NCBI GenBank assembly: GCA_949825065.1
Contig: OX463856.1
Span: 14,569,238-14,633,237, forward strand
DNA length: 64,000 nucleotides
Direction of reading: 5' to 3'
Source of the DNA: Odontocerum albicorne
Taxonomy: Eukaryota > Arthropoda > Insecta > Trichoptera > Odontoceridae
The notes under the pieces are model-generated. The model had not been told where the DNA came from. It searched no databases and worked only from the letters and a program-made list of their open reading frames with translations. Within the stretch, counting starts at the first letter, position 1; the number at the start of each line of letters is the position of its first letter. Of this stretch, positions 54,255-64,000 are shown one piece after another. The position numbers and the translations under genes are program-made.

Positions 54255-55619
54255 AAATCAATAAATACTTCAAAACTGGTTTATCTTTATTGATGCTATT
54301 CCCGCTCTATATATTGATAATCAAATTGAACGTGTGACCACGAATACGAAATACATGAAACATTTCAAGACCAAAACAAGTTTAAAATCTGACTGTCGAT
54401 ACAGACTGGACATATCTTAAGACTGGAATCAAGAATGAATGTTTATATTCAATCGAGAGAAGAATGCCATTGGTGATAAGAGATAGTAAGTAATACATTC
54501 CGACCACATTTGGAGTGCCATGAGGCATTTTTATTTAATTAATTACCTTTCACTTCTCTTTGATCGAATCGGCATAATAAATTTATTAACTGCTTTATTG
54601 TTTTTTCATTATTTTAATTTTATCGTGTTTATGGCGCTTTATCAAATAGTTGATTAATTAATTCACTCATTCCCTTCAATTCATCGGAATAAGTGAACCA
54701 GTATATCGTCGTCATTGCTGGACCTCGCAATCGTGGATCCCCTTGTTACTCCAACGTCAATTCAGATGGAAAGTAAAGTTGTACCGTGTAGTTTTTTTTA
54801 AGTGAGTAAGTCGTTGCACACCAGCAAACTCACCGACTACACCGCTGTACTGGATCCGATGGCACACCAAAGTCAGAAGATCAGAACATACTGAAATGTT
54901 TTTTCTTTCTTCATTTTTCAGATTAACTAAAAAAGAGAGAAACTGATATTATGTCTCTCACCAATTTCAATTAATTTCAGTAATTTTACAGCAATGATAC
55001 AAGTATAAAATATTGAAAATCCAAACCTTTATACGAAAACGTTTAAATTCTGGGCTCTTACGTAAGGTATTTTGTAAGTAGACTTATCATCTTATTACAC
55101 CTTAATATATTAACAAAAGTACGAATGAACTATAATAACAGGTGTCCACTGTACACTATCACCGAACATTGAAGGCGTGACACAATTACTAACGCATAAT
55201 TAATCATATAGAGCAATAATATCGTAATGATTGGTGGGGAATAATTAATTAGAGGTGTCAAGCTTAGATAAAGTATCGCGGCAGGTTGCTGGCTCCATGT
55301 ATAATTAATTGTGTGCTCGGGAGAGTCATCTGGTCGACATTTCTTTATCAATGAGCAATGATAAATACATGTGCATTTCATTTCATTTCAATTGAACCAG
55401 AATACTTTATTTGCATTGTGGTTGAAGGTGTTCAGTGGCGTAACATCACTCATTTTTAATTTGTATTTTCTTCTTGGTTGTTTGTAAGTCCGGGGAGCGT
55501 TATCACCATGACCATCAACCACCCCTTTCCATTTTATGAGATCTCTTGCCCTATGCCACTCCATCGTATGGGTGCTCGGCCTTAGCTAATTTTGTCATTC
55601 ACCATGAAATATTCTTGTT
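54255..55619. other. AT-rich stretch; possible decayed LINE end
   Basis: At 55480-55610, reversed, GGAGTGGCATAGGGCAAGAG, ATCTCATAAAATGG and GGTGGTTGATGGTCATG recalls a WHRARDLIKWKGVVDGHGDN-type LINE terminus, but the match is weak. An 83-codon minus-strand frame at 55130-55381 has no motif. Confidence 0.35.
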
Positions 55620-55935
55620 AGGGTAAGCAGACCTCTTTATTCTACCCTCACAAATATCTTTCATTTCAGTCTCCATACATCTCATTGTGCATTCTCTCTT
55701 AGTTTAAAGCTTTTTACTACATTTTTCTTTAAGAATGTAATACATTTGACCGTACCACGTTTTTTGACGCATTCCCAAACTTCTCGTATCTTATATCATA
55801 TACTACTAGTATCGATTATTTGTGAAAATTTTTCTTCATTCCCATTTCTTATTTTTAAGAATTACATCTTATATAAATGAGCCTTTTTTGCATACGTCCT
55901 TATTCCTTATTCTATTTTTACCAACTTTTTAGGTA
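55620..55935 (-). mobile_element. LINE-A fragment
   Basis: Reversed, TAAAGAGGTCTGCTTACCCT at the left end is the 3' tail. AATGCACAATGAGATGTATG and GAGAAGTTTGGGAATGCGTC correspond to the CMDV and WFGH regions in decayed form. Confidence 0.5.
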
Positions 55936-56944
55936 ATGTGCCTCTATTCTACCATATTTATCTTATTTTCATGGCTTTTTATAAAAGGTTGGTTGTACCG
56001 GACGTATGCGTCTCAGAAATTAGGAAGTTTGTTTTGTAAAATTGTTTGTGTTAGTATCATTCTATATTATTGTACTGTAATGTATCATTTGTGTTTTACC
56101 ATTACTTGTGACTATATACCAGCACATAGTATAATAAAATGTTCCTTATGCGGGGCATTCGCCAGTAATCACTTTAGATGATCGGACACCCCCTACGCGC
56201 GAATAGCGCGTGGTATGCGTGGCGCTTGCAAGCTATACATAGGCATACATACACATACACGGTCGAATCAAAGGGCTTACGATAAGCGATGAGCTGCACA
56301 TAAGGAATGAAAAACGGAAGAAATATATTGGAACGTCTAATGTGTTTTTATTTCGACAAACTTATACCCGTCAAAGAGAAATCTCTACTATGCTCTTCAC
56401 CGAAAACGCAAGAAGCAAACCGGAATCTCCGAAGATTGAGTGGCAGCCATCCACCTGTTTTATAGTATTTGTATCAGTGCAGTACATTGGTAATTCATTA
56501 AAGGTTGGTAGATGCATTATATAATAAAAGCAAAAATGCTATGAAATATTATAATACACTACTGTGAAATGGAAACCATTTTACAGTTGCGTTTATATTA
56601 ATAACTAGAAATTACCAGCACTGCGATCAAATGGCTGGCTTCTATGTACGAGTATGTGTATGCATAAGCACTTAATATTCTGGTTAGATTTCCATATTTT
56701 TTAATCGACCATATAATAAGAATAAACACAGTGTGAGTCGGAAGATAATTGGATGATTCCCATTATTTTTATAACAATTCAATTCTTAAATATATTTAGT
56801 TTTTGTTATTTTAGAGTTAAGGACGTTATTAAATATGCAAAAATGTAATCTTTTGTTTGAAAATAAATATTGCATTGGTTTTGTCATGACTGAGGAAACA
56901 AAACGGTATACCCTTTGAGCTTGTATGTAATGTTTTTTTTGCAT
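55936..56944. other. Stretch without a recognised gene; small GC hairpin
   Basis: ACGCGCGAATAGCGCGT at about 56194-56210 is a perfect 6-bp GC hairpin in otherwise AT-rich DNA. The 81-codon frame at 55936-56181 is hydrophobic and unrecognised. Confidence 0.4.
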
Positions 56945-57415
56945 TAATACCATCACGTGATTTTCCTGTTGAAGTAGGCAGAGAGGAGAGAGTCCCAGAC
57001 TTTCCTATCTCGACCCACATCCATCACCTCTTCCGTTTCCATACACCTCATAAAACGATTTCTTGACTTTCTACGTTTTTTTCTTTCAAAATATCATTCA
57101 CTTGATTCTTGATCTTCCTTTATCATCTACCTCTACCAACATCCTTTGTCTTTCTCTACTACCCCTTCTACTCGCATTTGCATAATTTAAACTCAATTTA
57201 TTAATTTATTTTTTAGGTCCTTTGCACATTACAGGTTTCCGTAATTCGTAGAAGGACCATATATTTGTTTTGTTAGTCTTTCTTAATTAATTCGTTGTAC
57301 ACGCCCAAATCGTCTTGGAGTGCTTCTTTTAATACATCAGCCTTACGTTTACATTCATCTTAAATAATTAATTTCGTATTCTGTCATAAATTGTCACCTT
57401 GTGTATTATCGGTGC
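56945..57415 (-). mobile_element. LINE-A 3' end and inner fragment
   Basis: Reversed, the terminus reads VEIGKSGTLSSLPTSTGKS (shifted-frame C-terminus plus tail), with CATCACGTGATTTTCCTGTT and GAAGTAGGCAGAGAGGAGAG on the plus strand. Further in, near 57330-57360, AAGATGAATGTAAACGTAAG and GCTGATGTATTAAAAG are the ECELKADVL-type segment. Confidence 0.68.
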
Positions 57416-57429
57416 ACGCATTCAATGAT

Positions 57430-57870
57430 TTTAAGAGAAAATTTAATAATCGAGTAGAAAGTATATAGTGTGATGGTGTGGAGATACGTGCACTAAAAAT
57501 GGAATGTCAGTTTATGAAAAAAGCGTTATTTTGATAATTAAATGAGGCTCGGTAAAATGGGTGTTTTAAATAAGACGAAAATCCGTTATAGCGTTCAGAT
57601 GGTTTGAATATGTGAAGAGAATGAACGGCAGGTGAATGACTAAGCAATTATACATACCATAAGTGCAAAGTGTGCGTGGGAGATAAAGGAAAACGTGGCT
57701 GGAGCAAACGGGCCTATTTTTGAATAAGATAAAGTGAGAAATATGAATTATTATTTCAATGTGCAGGAGATGAAAATGGTGTGCTTAGAGAAGTAAAGAA
57801 ATTTGTTATTTCTGCCTACCCCGCAAGGGATATGACGTGATAATATGCATGTATGCATTTCAACAAAGAA
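57430..57870 (+). mobile_element. LINE-A ORF2 C-terminus with intact 3' tail
   Basis: The plus strand reads GVEIRALKMEC (AVEMRxLRR region), then AFRWFEYVKRMNGR for LRWFGHVERMNER, TKQLYIP, then RKTWLEQTGLFLNKIK for GRPRKTWLDQ. It ends with CCTACCCCGCAAGGGATATG, ACGTGATAATATGCATG. It is head-to-head with the fragment to its left. Dead, with frame shifts and stops. Confidence 0.7.
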
Positions 57871-60311
57871 AGCCGAAAAAGTTACGCATTGACCCTTTAA
57901 AAATATTTCGAATCATCAGAACTGCTTAGTAATGTATTGAAAGTAAAAGTAAAAACGGTGGCGTTAACATCAACTGTCAAGACTCGTCTCGAAGACGATC
58001 TATTATATAGTTAATAGCTGGCGGTTATCAATCTGATCTACAAAATACCCCACACATCACCAAAGTAATTGATTTTGGAATGCATTCCATAGTTTTTGTT
58101 CTCGGAACTTTCAACACTGTTTTTAAAAGAAAAAAAACACTTTATCTCTCTTTTGAAATCTTCCTTTATACGAACTGCAATAGTCGAAAGCAATTGTCTT
58201 CGTTTTCAGTTATTGCTAAAACGCCAAATAACTTTTGCTTGTAACCTCATGACCAAGGATTTCACTTTTAATTTTGTTTGATAACATTAATTTATGAAAA
58301 TGAAATATGGACACTGACGACAAAATAAATTTTAAAAAAGGTTGATTTATTCGAAATGTGGTGCAGGAGATGTATGCTAAGGATATCTTAGACGGTACGA
58401 TGCACTAATGTGTCCATCTTAAACTTCAAATTCAGGACAGGCTATCTATTTGTCTGCGATGAAAACTGCACGAGAGGAGATGCCATAAGTAGGAAGAGGT
58501 GAATAATGAACTTGGGGGAGTTGAGCAGGTGAATTTGGAATATTACGAGTATATTCCCAGTAATGAGGAATCGACCTAAAAAAAAAGGGCTTGATAACAA
58601 ATGTTTGTCAACCATCAATTACTTTTATAACGGTGACAAGATGATTATTTACTCGTCATGTGTATTTGCCATTGTCATTCTACCCCTATGTTTAAAATAT
58701 ATTAATTTCTTCAGTTTATATATGAATATTACAAACAACCTCAGTTAGCAGCACATCGGAGGATATGCTTTGCAGTTCGCCTTTATTTAATAGGTTTTCT
58801 GAGATTTTCTTTCCGGATATTAGCTTGTGATTTTCATAACGTCATTGCCTTATTCATAAACTGAGTATTTTTGGTGATCAATCCAAAAAATTGTCTTGTA
58901 AGAAATTTCTTCAAACTCTTACAGGATATACTTTAATAAAAAAGATTAATGAATATATTGTATTTATATTGATTGAATAACACTCGTATAATCCGCGCTA
59001 AAGTTGTTCTAACCATTATTCTAGCCCATAAATCCAGTATGCTTACTTTTTTTTCAGTTTAAGATAAAGCATAGTTTGATTCAAGTCCTTAGCAAAAAAA
59101 AACATCTGAATTGCTCCGGACCATGCCTTCTACCCCTACTAAAAATGTCGTCTCGTTTGAGAGGATTACTTGAATGAGTCTAGCTCTTTAGTGAGCGAAA
59201 TTTCTCTTCTTACTTATTTCTTTTTTTTGTCACATGCGGCCTAACGCGTGCTCCATTTAATTTGCGGTCTAACACGTGCTCCATTTAATAAATTACTGTA
59301 TGTGTTTGAATGATTAATGTTTGTTTTATTTGTGTAGTCATTTAAATGCAGTTGAATTATGTTAATATCTACTAAAGTCTCATTATTTTATAATTAATAA
59401 GAAAATGGATTGGAAAAAATAAATGTCTTTGAAAATATTTAAAATTCAGTTATAAATAATTAATAGAGAATTTTAAATAGTAATTTATAATAATGTATAA
59501 AGCATATATTTAAAGCTCAACGATGGTATACTTCGCAACCAATATGTAAGATAATTAATAAAAATACACGTAGAATTAATTACGATCAATTTAATTGTTA
59601 AAGATGGGGAATTAAATCTGTCGGTACGAACTCGTTGAACCGCAGAAATTGTCACTTCACTTCAAAAGGTGCATAAAATATAAACGTAATGACAGGTGTA
59701 TTCCGAAGAGTTGTTTTTTTCTTACCCTCGGCTAAGGATGAAATGTTTATGACACCGTAAAATAGATAAAGGCAGGTCGCATTGTGGAATTCGATGGATA
59801 ACAATAGCATGGTTGCCTGAAGGTGGACTTCTGTACATTTCTATGCAGTGATTGACATCAATCAGGGTTGCCACAATATTTATTATTAGTGTTACTATTT
59901 CGCATAAATTAAATTTTCGTTTTACTTCTCTAGTCACTTAAAAATTGGGACTTTTGACAAAATTTTTTTGGTTCGATGGTTCGATAATATTGATCGATTG
60001 TTATTTTCTTATAAATAAATCATAACCGTTTGTAAAACATCTCAGTTATATATTTGTCAAATACGAAAAAATATCTCAGTGGATATCCTTAATAATTTAA
60101 CATATTTTTAAGAATTTAAGTGAGATAAAAGCCTAAATCGTTAATATATTTTAAAAACTCGTTTAACTTCCTTTAGCCCCTTAAGATTTATTTTATTGCT
60201 TTATTGTAAATTGTTCAATACGGCAGGTTTATTGTCAATTTCTTCATGTAAAATTTATTTATGCAAAGCATTTGTCAGAGAACATCGACTAAGCAATCAA
60301 TGAAATGATGA
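57871..60311. other. AT-rich stretch with one 28-bp duplication
   Basis: GCGGCCTAACGCGTGCTCCA occurs at 59236 and, as GCGGTCTAACACGTGCTCCA, at 59264. No gene or repeat family is recognised. A 71-codon minus-strand frame (59722-59937) and others show no motif. Confidence 0.4.
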
Positions 60312-60440
60312 CTTTCGTGGCATATTGGTAAAACCTTTTTGTTCTGCCTGGATATTTCAGATTGAGTTCTAATTTGGTTAATACTCGTAGTTCATCAATA
60401 TTAGCTACACAGGTTATTGCGAGCTCTTCGTGTAAATTGA
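60312..60440 (+). mobile_element. SINE-1 head and body, decayed
   Basis: GATGACTTTCGTGGCATATT with A-box-like TGGCATATTGG, then AGATTGAGTTCTAAT where the B box stood. TACTCGTA at 60382 falls where other copies have TACTCAA or TACCCGA, so at this site the octamer may have arisen by point mutation. Confidence 0.6.
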
Positions 60441-60629
60441 CAACCCAGGTGTGAAGCTTAAATCTTGAACTTTAGTCAAGATTTAAGTAGTCCCTCTAGT
60501 AGTTTATATCTGAATGATCGCATATTGGAATTGAAAAAAATGTTGTCCCTTGACCATGTTTTCAACTAGGTGGTTACTAAATACTAAGACAACGACGAAT
60601 TTAGTTATAAAAAGACCTTCAAGTAAAAC

Positions 60630-60712
60630 TAGTACTGGGTCTACCAAAAATTGAACTCGAGATGCAAGGGTGCTAAGTAAGTATGCTTACCACTAAATCA
60701 TAGCACCGACAA
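60630..60712 (-). mobile_element. SINE head fragment
   Basis: Reversed, GTCGGTGCTATGATTTAGTG has an A-box-like ATGATTTAGTGG, then TTGCATCTCGAGTTCAATTT has a B-box-like GAGTTCAATTT. The family (SINE-1 or SINE-2) is uncertain. Confidence 0.5.
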
Positions 60713-61879
60713 ATACTTCTTGATATATTTTTGTAAGTCATAAGTTTGGTTAGTTAAAAACTTTTAAACACCAACATCTTAGATGTTTCAAGTTCTACAA
60801 TAATTACTAAGCCAGTAATATTTACAATACACAAATAATATTTTAATGAAAATTTAGTTTAATCGTTTAAGGTCAAATCGCGTCTTAAAAAGCTATTATA
60901 TTTCCCTTCAGTGAAGTAGCGTATTTTTTGGATCCCCTATCATCCTTCTTCCCAATCCTCTCATTTCTCATAACCACACATGAAATGCTTATTTTTAAAT
61001 CGTAATATTTATTCTGTCTTATTTTCATAATACAATTCTGTATTTAATTATTTAATTTTCTTTGTATAAAGTTTTAACATAGTCTTTCAACCAACAATGG
61101 AAACCGAATTGTAAAATAATTATCTGGTGTTAAAACAAAATTGATGTAGTGCCAAAAACGTGGTACATAAAAACGCGTTATCAACTCTAAAATACCTTAA
61201 TAAACAAAAATTATCGCAAAATCTTTCAAAACAACTTAAGTTTAAAATTATATTAGCACACAAATGTTATTTTACTATAAAAATCGGTCTGGAACATGAA
61301 TAATTTCGTCTTCCATTTATATTTAACCCCTGATACGCTGGTATAGTTGTAAGCGTTTTAGGCGTCATTCATGATTGTGGTGTCTTATTTCACCTTGCAC
61401 ACATTGGAGGTAAACAATCTGACTGGAGAGCAAACACAGCATTATCTTAAACAAATGTTTTAACAAAACTCAATGAGTGTTTACCCCATTATGAAGTACA
61501 AATATACAAAGTATTGTACTACGCCCAGTGGCGTACTGCACGCATAAGTAGGGTCCCGTGTGATCGAAAGGTCCCAATTTTTTAAAATTGAAAATATTTA
61601 CAAACATTTTTTGACTACCTTGTTGTTAGCCTGACTGCAATACAAGGGTTAGAAAGGTTGAATTGTTCCAGGGTCAAAACTTAACAGGTTGAATTGTTCC
61701 AGGGTGGTACGAGTATGATTAGCAGTCATCATGTAGAATGATGACGCATGTGCTTGTATTGGATACACTTTAAAAAGCAAGGAGTAAAAGTTTTAAGACG
61801 ATCGAAATGTTTAATCTGCTACAGACTTTCATTAGATAGTAATTTTACATAGTTCTATTTTTGCATTGCTTAGTAGCTC
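60713..61879. other. AT-rich stretch with a 20-bp duplication
   Basis: AGGTTGAATTGTTCCAGGGT occurs at 61655-61674 and 61686-61705. No gene is recognised. Confidence 0.4.
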
Positions 61880-61930
61880 TCTAAGAATTTATGACAAGCA
61901 GAATACTCGTATAAATTACAGAAAAACACT
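61880..61930 (-). mobile_element. SINE-2 tail with an inserted TACTCGTA
   Basis: CTAAGAATTTATGACAAGCA, GAA, TACTCGTA, TAAATTACAGAAAAACAC aligns with 41035-41080 (AAGAATTTTATGATAAGCAG, TATATAAGTTACAG). The only gap inside the tail is six bases, which produce the octamer. Confidence 0.65.
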
Positions 61931-62204
61931 GAGTTGAGGACATGGAATACTAGGCTATGAATCAACCAGGATGGAAGTTCTTTATGGAATTTTTCGTATT
62001 CATGATGGAGCGTGTATGGTTATGGTTACGCCTGTGTAGCTATGTTGCTCTTCCGGGCTAGTTTAGTGAACACACTTCTTTAGATATACCTCAACTTATC
62101 CCTTTTTTTCACTCTAAATAAATTACTTATAAGCATTTACAATGTATTATTGGACAATTTTGAATTCCGAGTTAATTCATTGCATTATATTATTATACCA
62201 TTCA

Positions 62205-62240
62205 GTGCTGTACAACCTGACGGGCTTGTTTCCGTGGAAC
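62205..62240 (-). mobile_element. SINE-1 tail end
   Basis: CAGTGCTGTACAACCTGACG, GGCTTGTTTCC matches the SINE-1 tail. It is too short to say more. Confidence 0.4.
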
Positions 62241-62394
62241 TGGTGATAAATCGTTTTGAAAAATTGATGATATTTAATGTTGGTTAATGTTCATTCTGTA
62301 AGACATATTTTTGATAATAAATAGTAGGTTCGAGTCCCGACTTAGAGCACCCTTGATGAAAAATTGCTCTGTAAACGGCGCTATATAAAGTTGT

Positions 62395-62740
62395 TTGTTG
62401 AATTGGAAATGGTGCCTTCAACATATTTGAATTAGTAATTCGGACATGTTGAAGAACGTTGCCAGGAGAAAATATTATCTTCAGCTCCAGTAATCGAGTC
62501 GTTGAGTATAAAACCATTGGAAAAGCCACGAAAATCGCGGTTCACCATTGCACGTGTTGGAAATACTATTGCATGTGAAGAGGCAACAATACTCCCATAC
62601 GTACTCTACGCGTGCAGTTTTATTAGAGAAACTTTTTACCAGACTAGAACAAATTTTTTTTTTTGAATTTTGGAGTTGGAATTCAAAACCCCCAGATAAA
62701 AGTTAAGCCGTTTACCAATAAAGACACGGATGTCGTTAAT
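62395..62740 (-). mobile_element. SINE-3 copy, longest
   Basis: From AAATGGTGCCTTCAACATAT through CTCCAGTAATCGAGTCGTTG, CGCGGTTCACCATTGCACGT, TTGCATGTGAAGAGGCAACA, CTCCCATACGTACTCTACG and AAACCCCCAGATAAAAGTTA to ACACGGATGTCGTTAATG. Reversed, the right end is a decayed tRNA-like head (GTCTTTATTGGTAAACGGC). An 81-codon minus-strand frame is incidental. Confidence 0.72.
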
Positions 62741-63224
62741 GATGGTGTGTATGCATGTATGCAGTATCATGATTGTGGTGTCTTACTCATACAAAAGAAA
62801 TTCAATTGACAAAATATTATTTTTATGTTCATCTTACTAGATGTGTGCGAGTATTTTTGCTTGTTTACGTGCGGATTAGTATTAAAAAAACGTGATGTAA
62901 CGAATCCTGGAGGCTCGATTACTGAGACCAAAAAAAATGTTTACTCCCGGCGATGTTCTTTAACATGTCGGGATCACCAATTCAGATACGTTGAAGGTTT
63001 AATAAAATAATTATGGTATTACCATTCTGTAGATCCTCATAGAGCGATATTTGTCAGTTAGTCTCAAACTAGTGAGAAGATATCAAAAAAAAAATTAACA
63101 AATTCAGATAATAAAAAAAAAACATTGAAGTTTCATTCCTGTTTTAAAAACTCAATTTTTTGAACAATTTAAAAATCAAAAGAAAAAAGTGGAAGTATAT
63201 TATTTTTTTTTAATATATTATACG
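62741..63224. other. AT-rich stretch without a recognisable gene
   Basis: Homopolymer A runs and AT-rich DNA with no motif. Confidence 0.4.
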
Positions 63225-63540
63225 AATACACTACACCTAAGTGTTATTTATAAACCATGCCAATATTTACTAAAGAAAAGATGAACAAAAGGTAACTTTA
63301 AAAATCAATAAAATTAATAACGAAAATCTCCAATGTATAGTTTAATACCACTGAAAGAACAGATATTTTAATACGACCAATTAAATACAATAAACGAAAA
63401 CACAAAATTAATTAAATTATACAAAAATCAAGACAAAATTAAAATGAAATAATTCGTCTCCCAGTCAAATTTAAGACAGAAAATAAATACCTGAGAAGGA
63501 CCCTCCTGCACTCAGCAACATCTACGAGTACATTAAAAAT
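63225..63540. repeat. Unclassified interspersed repeat (partner of 14830-15250)
   Basis: Collinear with 14830-15250 by CACCTAAGTGTTATTTATAA, CCA and ATATTTACTAAAG, then CTCCCAGTCAAATTTAAGAC. It carries a TACGAGTA near its right end at 63523. Confidence 0.4.
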
Positions 63541-63934
63541 ATCCACCGAGCTAGACATAGAGTTGCTTTATCGAATGGTTGCATATCATGGATTTATTCG
63601 TCTTTCATATTGGCAGACAATGATCGTAATGAAAACCTTGAAACGCTTTTTTGTTATACTCAAATTATTTTTAAAATTTATATTCGCCACGATTTTAATT
63701 TACATCAGAAAAGTACTAATAATTAAACACCGTCTAAATTTTTATATAAAGTTTAATTTAGGGTCAATCGGGAAGCTTGTATTGTATGACATAAATAAAT
63801 TAATAAATCACGCCCATAATATACATTTTTAAACAGGATCGACGGAACTTTGTACACATTATGTGCATGGCACGCAAGTCGCTAAATAAAGCGGTACCTT
63901 CAGAATAAGATCCTACTTTGCTTTAAAATCTACT
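63541..63934. other. AT-rich stretch with an unrecognised 89-codon frame
   Basis: The plus-strand frame 63563-63832 is rich in Ile, Leu, Lys and Phe, as AT-rich DNA gives, and has no recognised motif. Confidence 0.3.
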
Positions 63935-64000
63935 CTATTTTATTACATTTTTGTTGTACAAAGTATAAACTAGCGGAAAAATTGCTATGTGGAAATCTAT
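63935..64000 (-). mobile_element. SINE-1 tail, cut by the window edge
   Basis: TATTTTATTACATTTTTGTT, GTACAAAGTATAAACTAGCG, GAAAAATTGC and TATGTGGAAATC follow the tail pattern TATTACACTTTCGTTGTATA, CAGTACAACCTGGCGGGCTT. The head would lie beyond 64000. Confidence 0.5.

Noticed and set aside
55130..55381. 83-codon minus-strand frame
   Set aside because: It has no motif, the composition follows AT-rich DNA, and nothing nearby suggests an exon.

Overview
The window reads as nuclear DNA of an animal, most likely an insect. It is roughly two-thirds A+T by eye and full of decayed mariner transposons, non-LTR retrotransposon (LINE) tails, tRNA-derived SINEs and inverted-repeat MITEs. Several of these repeats resemble types common in Lepidoptera and related insects. 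That assignment is an inference from repeat style, not from a host gene. I found no host protein-coding gene, rRNA gene or functional tRNA gene, and no prokaryotic features. The window could be intergenic DNA or part of a very long intron.

Layout. 0-10 kb: an internally deleted mariner, inverted-repeat (foldback) elements and small tandem repeats in otherwise featureless AT-rich DNA. 10-24 kb: a SINE-3 copy, LINE fragments of several families, SINE-1 copies, a 196-bp palindromic element and a 435-bp PIF/Harbinger-like MITE with a TTA target duplication. 24-36 kb: a 5'-truncated RTE-like LINE flanked by direct repeats, a 25-bp tandem array, a 229-bp MITE, a second deleted mariner, a 525-bp hAT-like MITE with a perfect 8-bp target duplication, and a 52-bp tandem array holding a well preserved SINE-1. 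36-48 kb: more LINE tails, a LINE copy split by a SINE, a 3 x 110 bp array, and a perfect palindrome with arms of about 230 bp beside two long (TA)n tracts. 48-64 kb: an 8 x 34 bp array, a third mariner relic, LINE tails converging at 51-52 kb, a strong 24-bp hairpin, and scattered SINE pieces.

How the parts relate. SINE-1 shares its 3' tail with the 3' ends of LINE copies at 14.2, 28.4, 35.1 and 39.1 kb, which suggests those LINEs mobilise it. Two foldback families share a layout of CTGANGA, a short helix and GAAAC that recalls the hammerhead ribozyme core. The octamer TACTCGTA/TACGAGTA occurs 23 times by hand count, where about 2-3 would be expected. Comparison with sister copies of the host repeats at three sites fits a six-base insertion that turns TA into TACTCGTA. 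That pattern would fit excision scars of a TA-targeting transposon, and the mariner at 2 kb begins TACGAG. All counts are manual, and element boundaries are approximate unless a target duplication is given.
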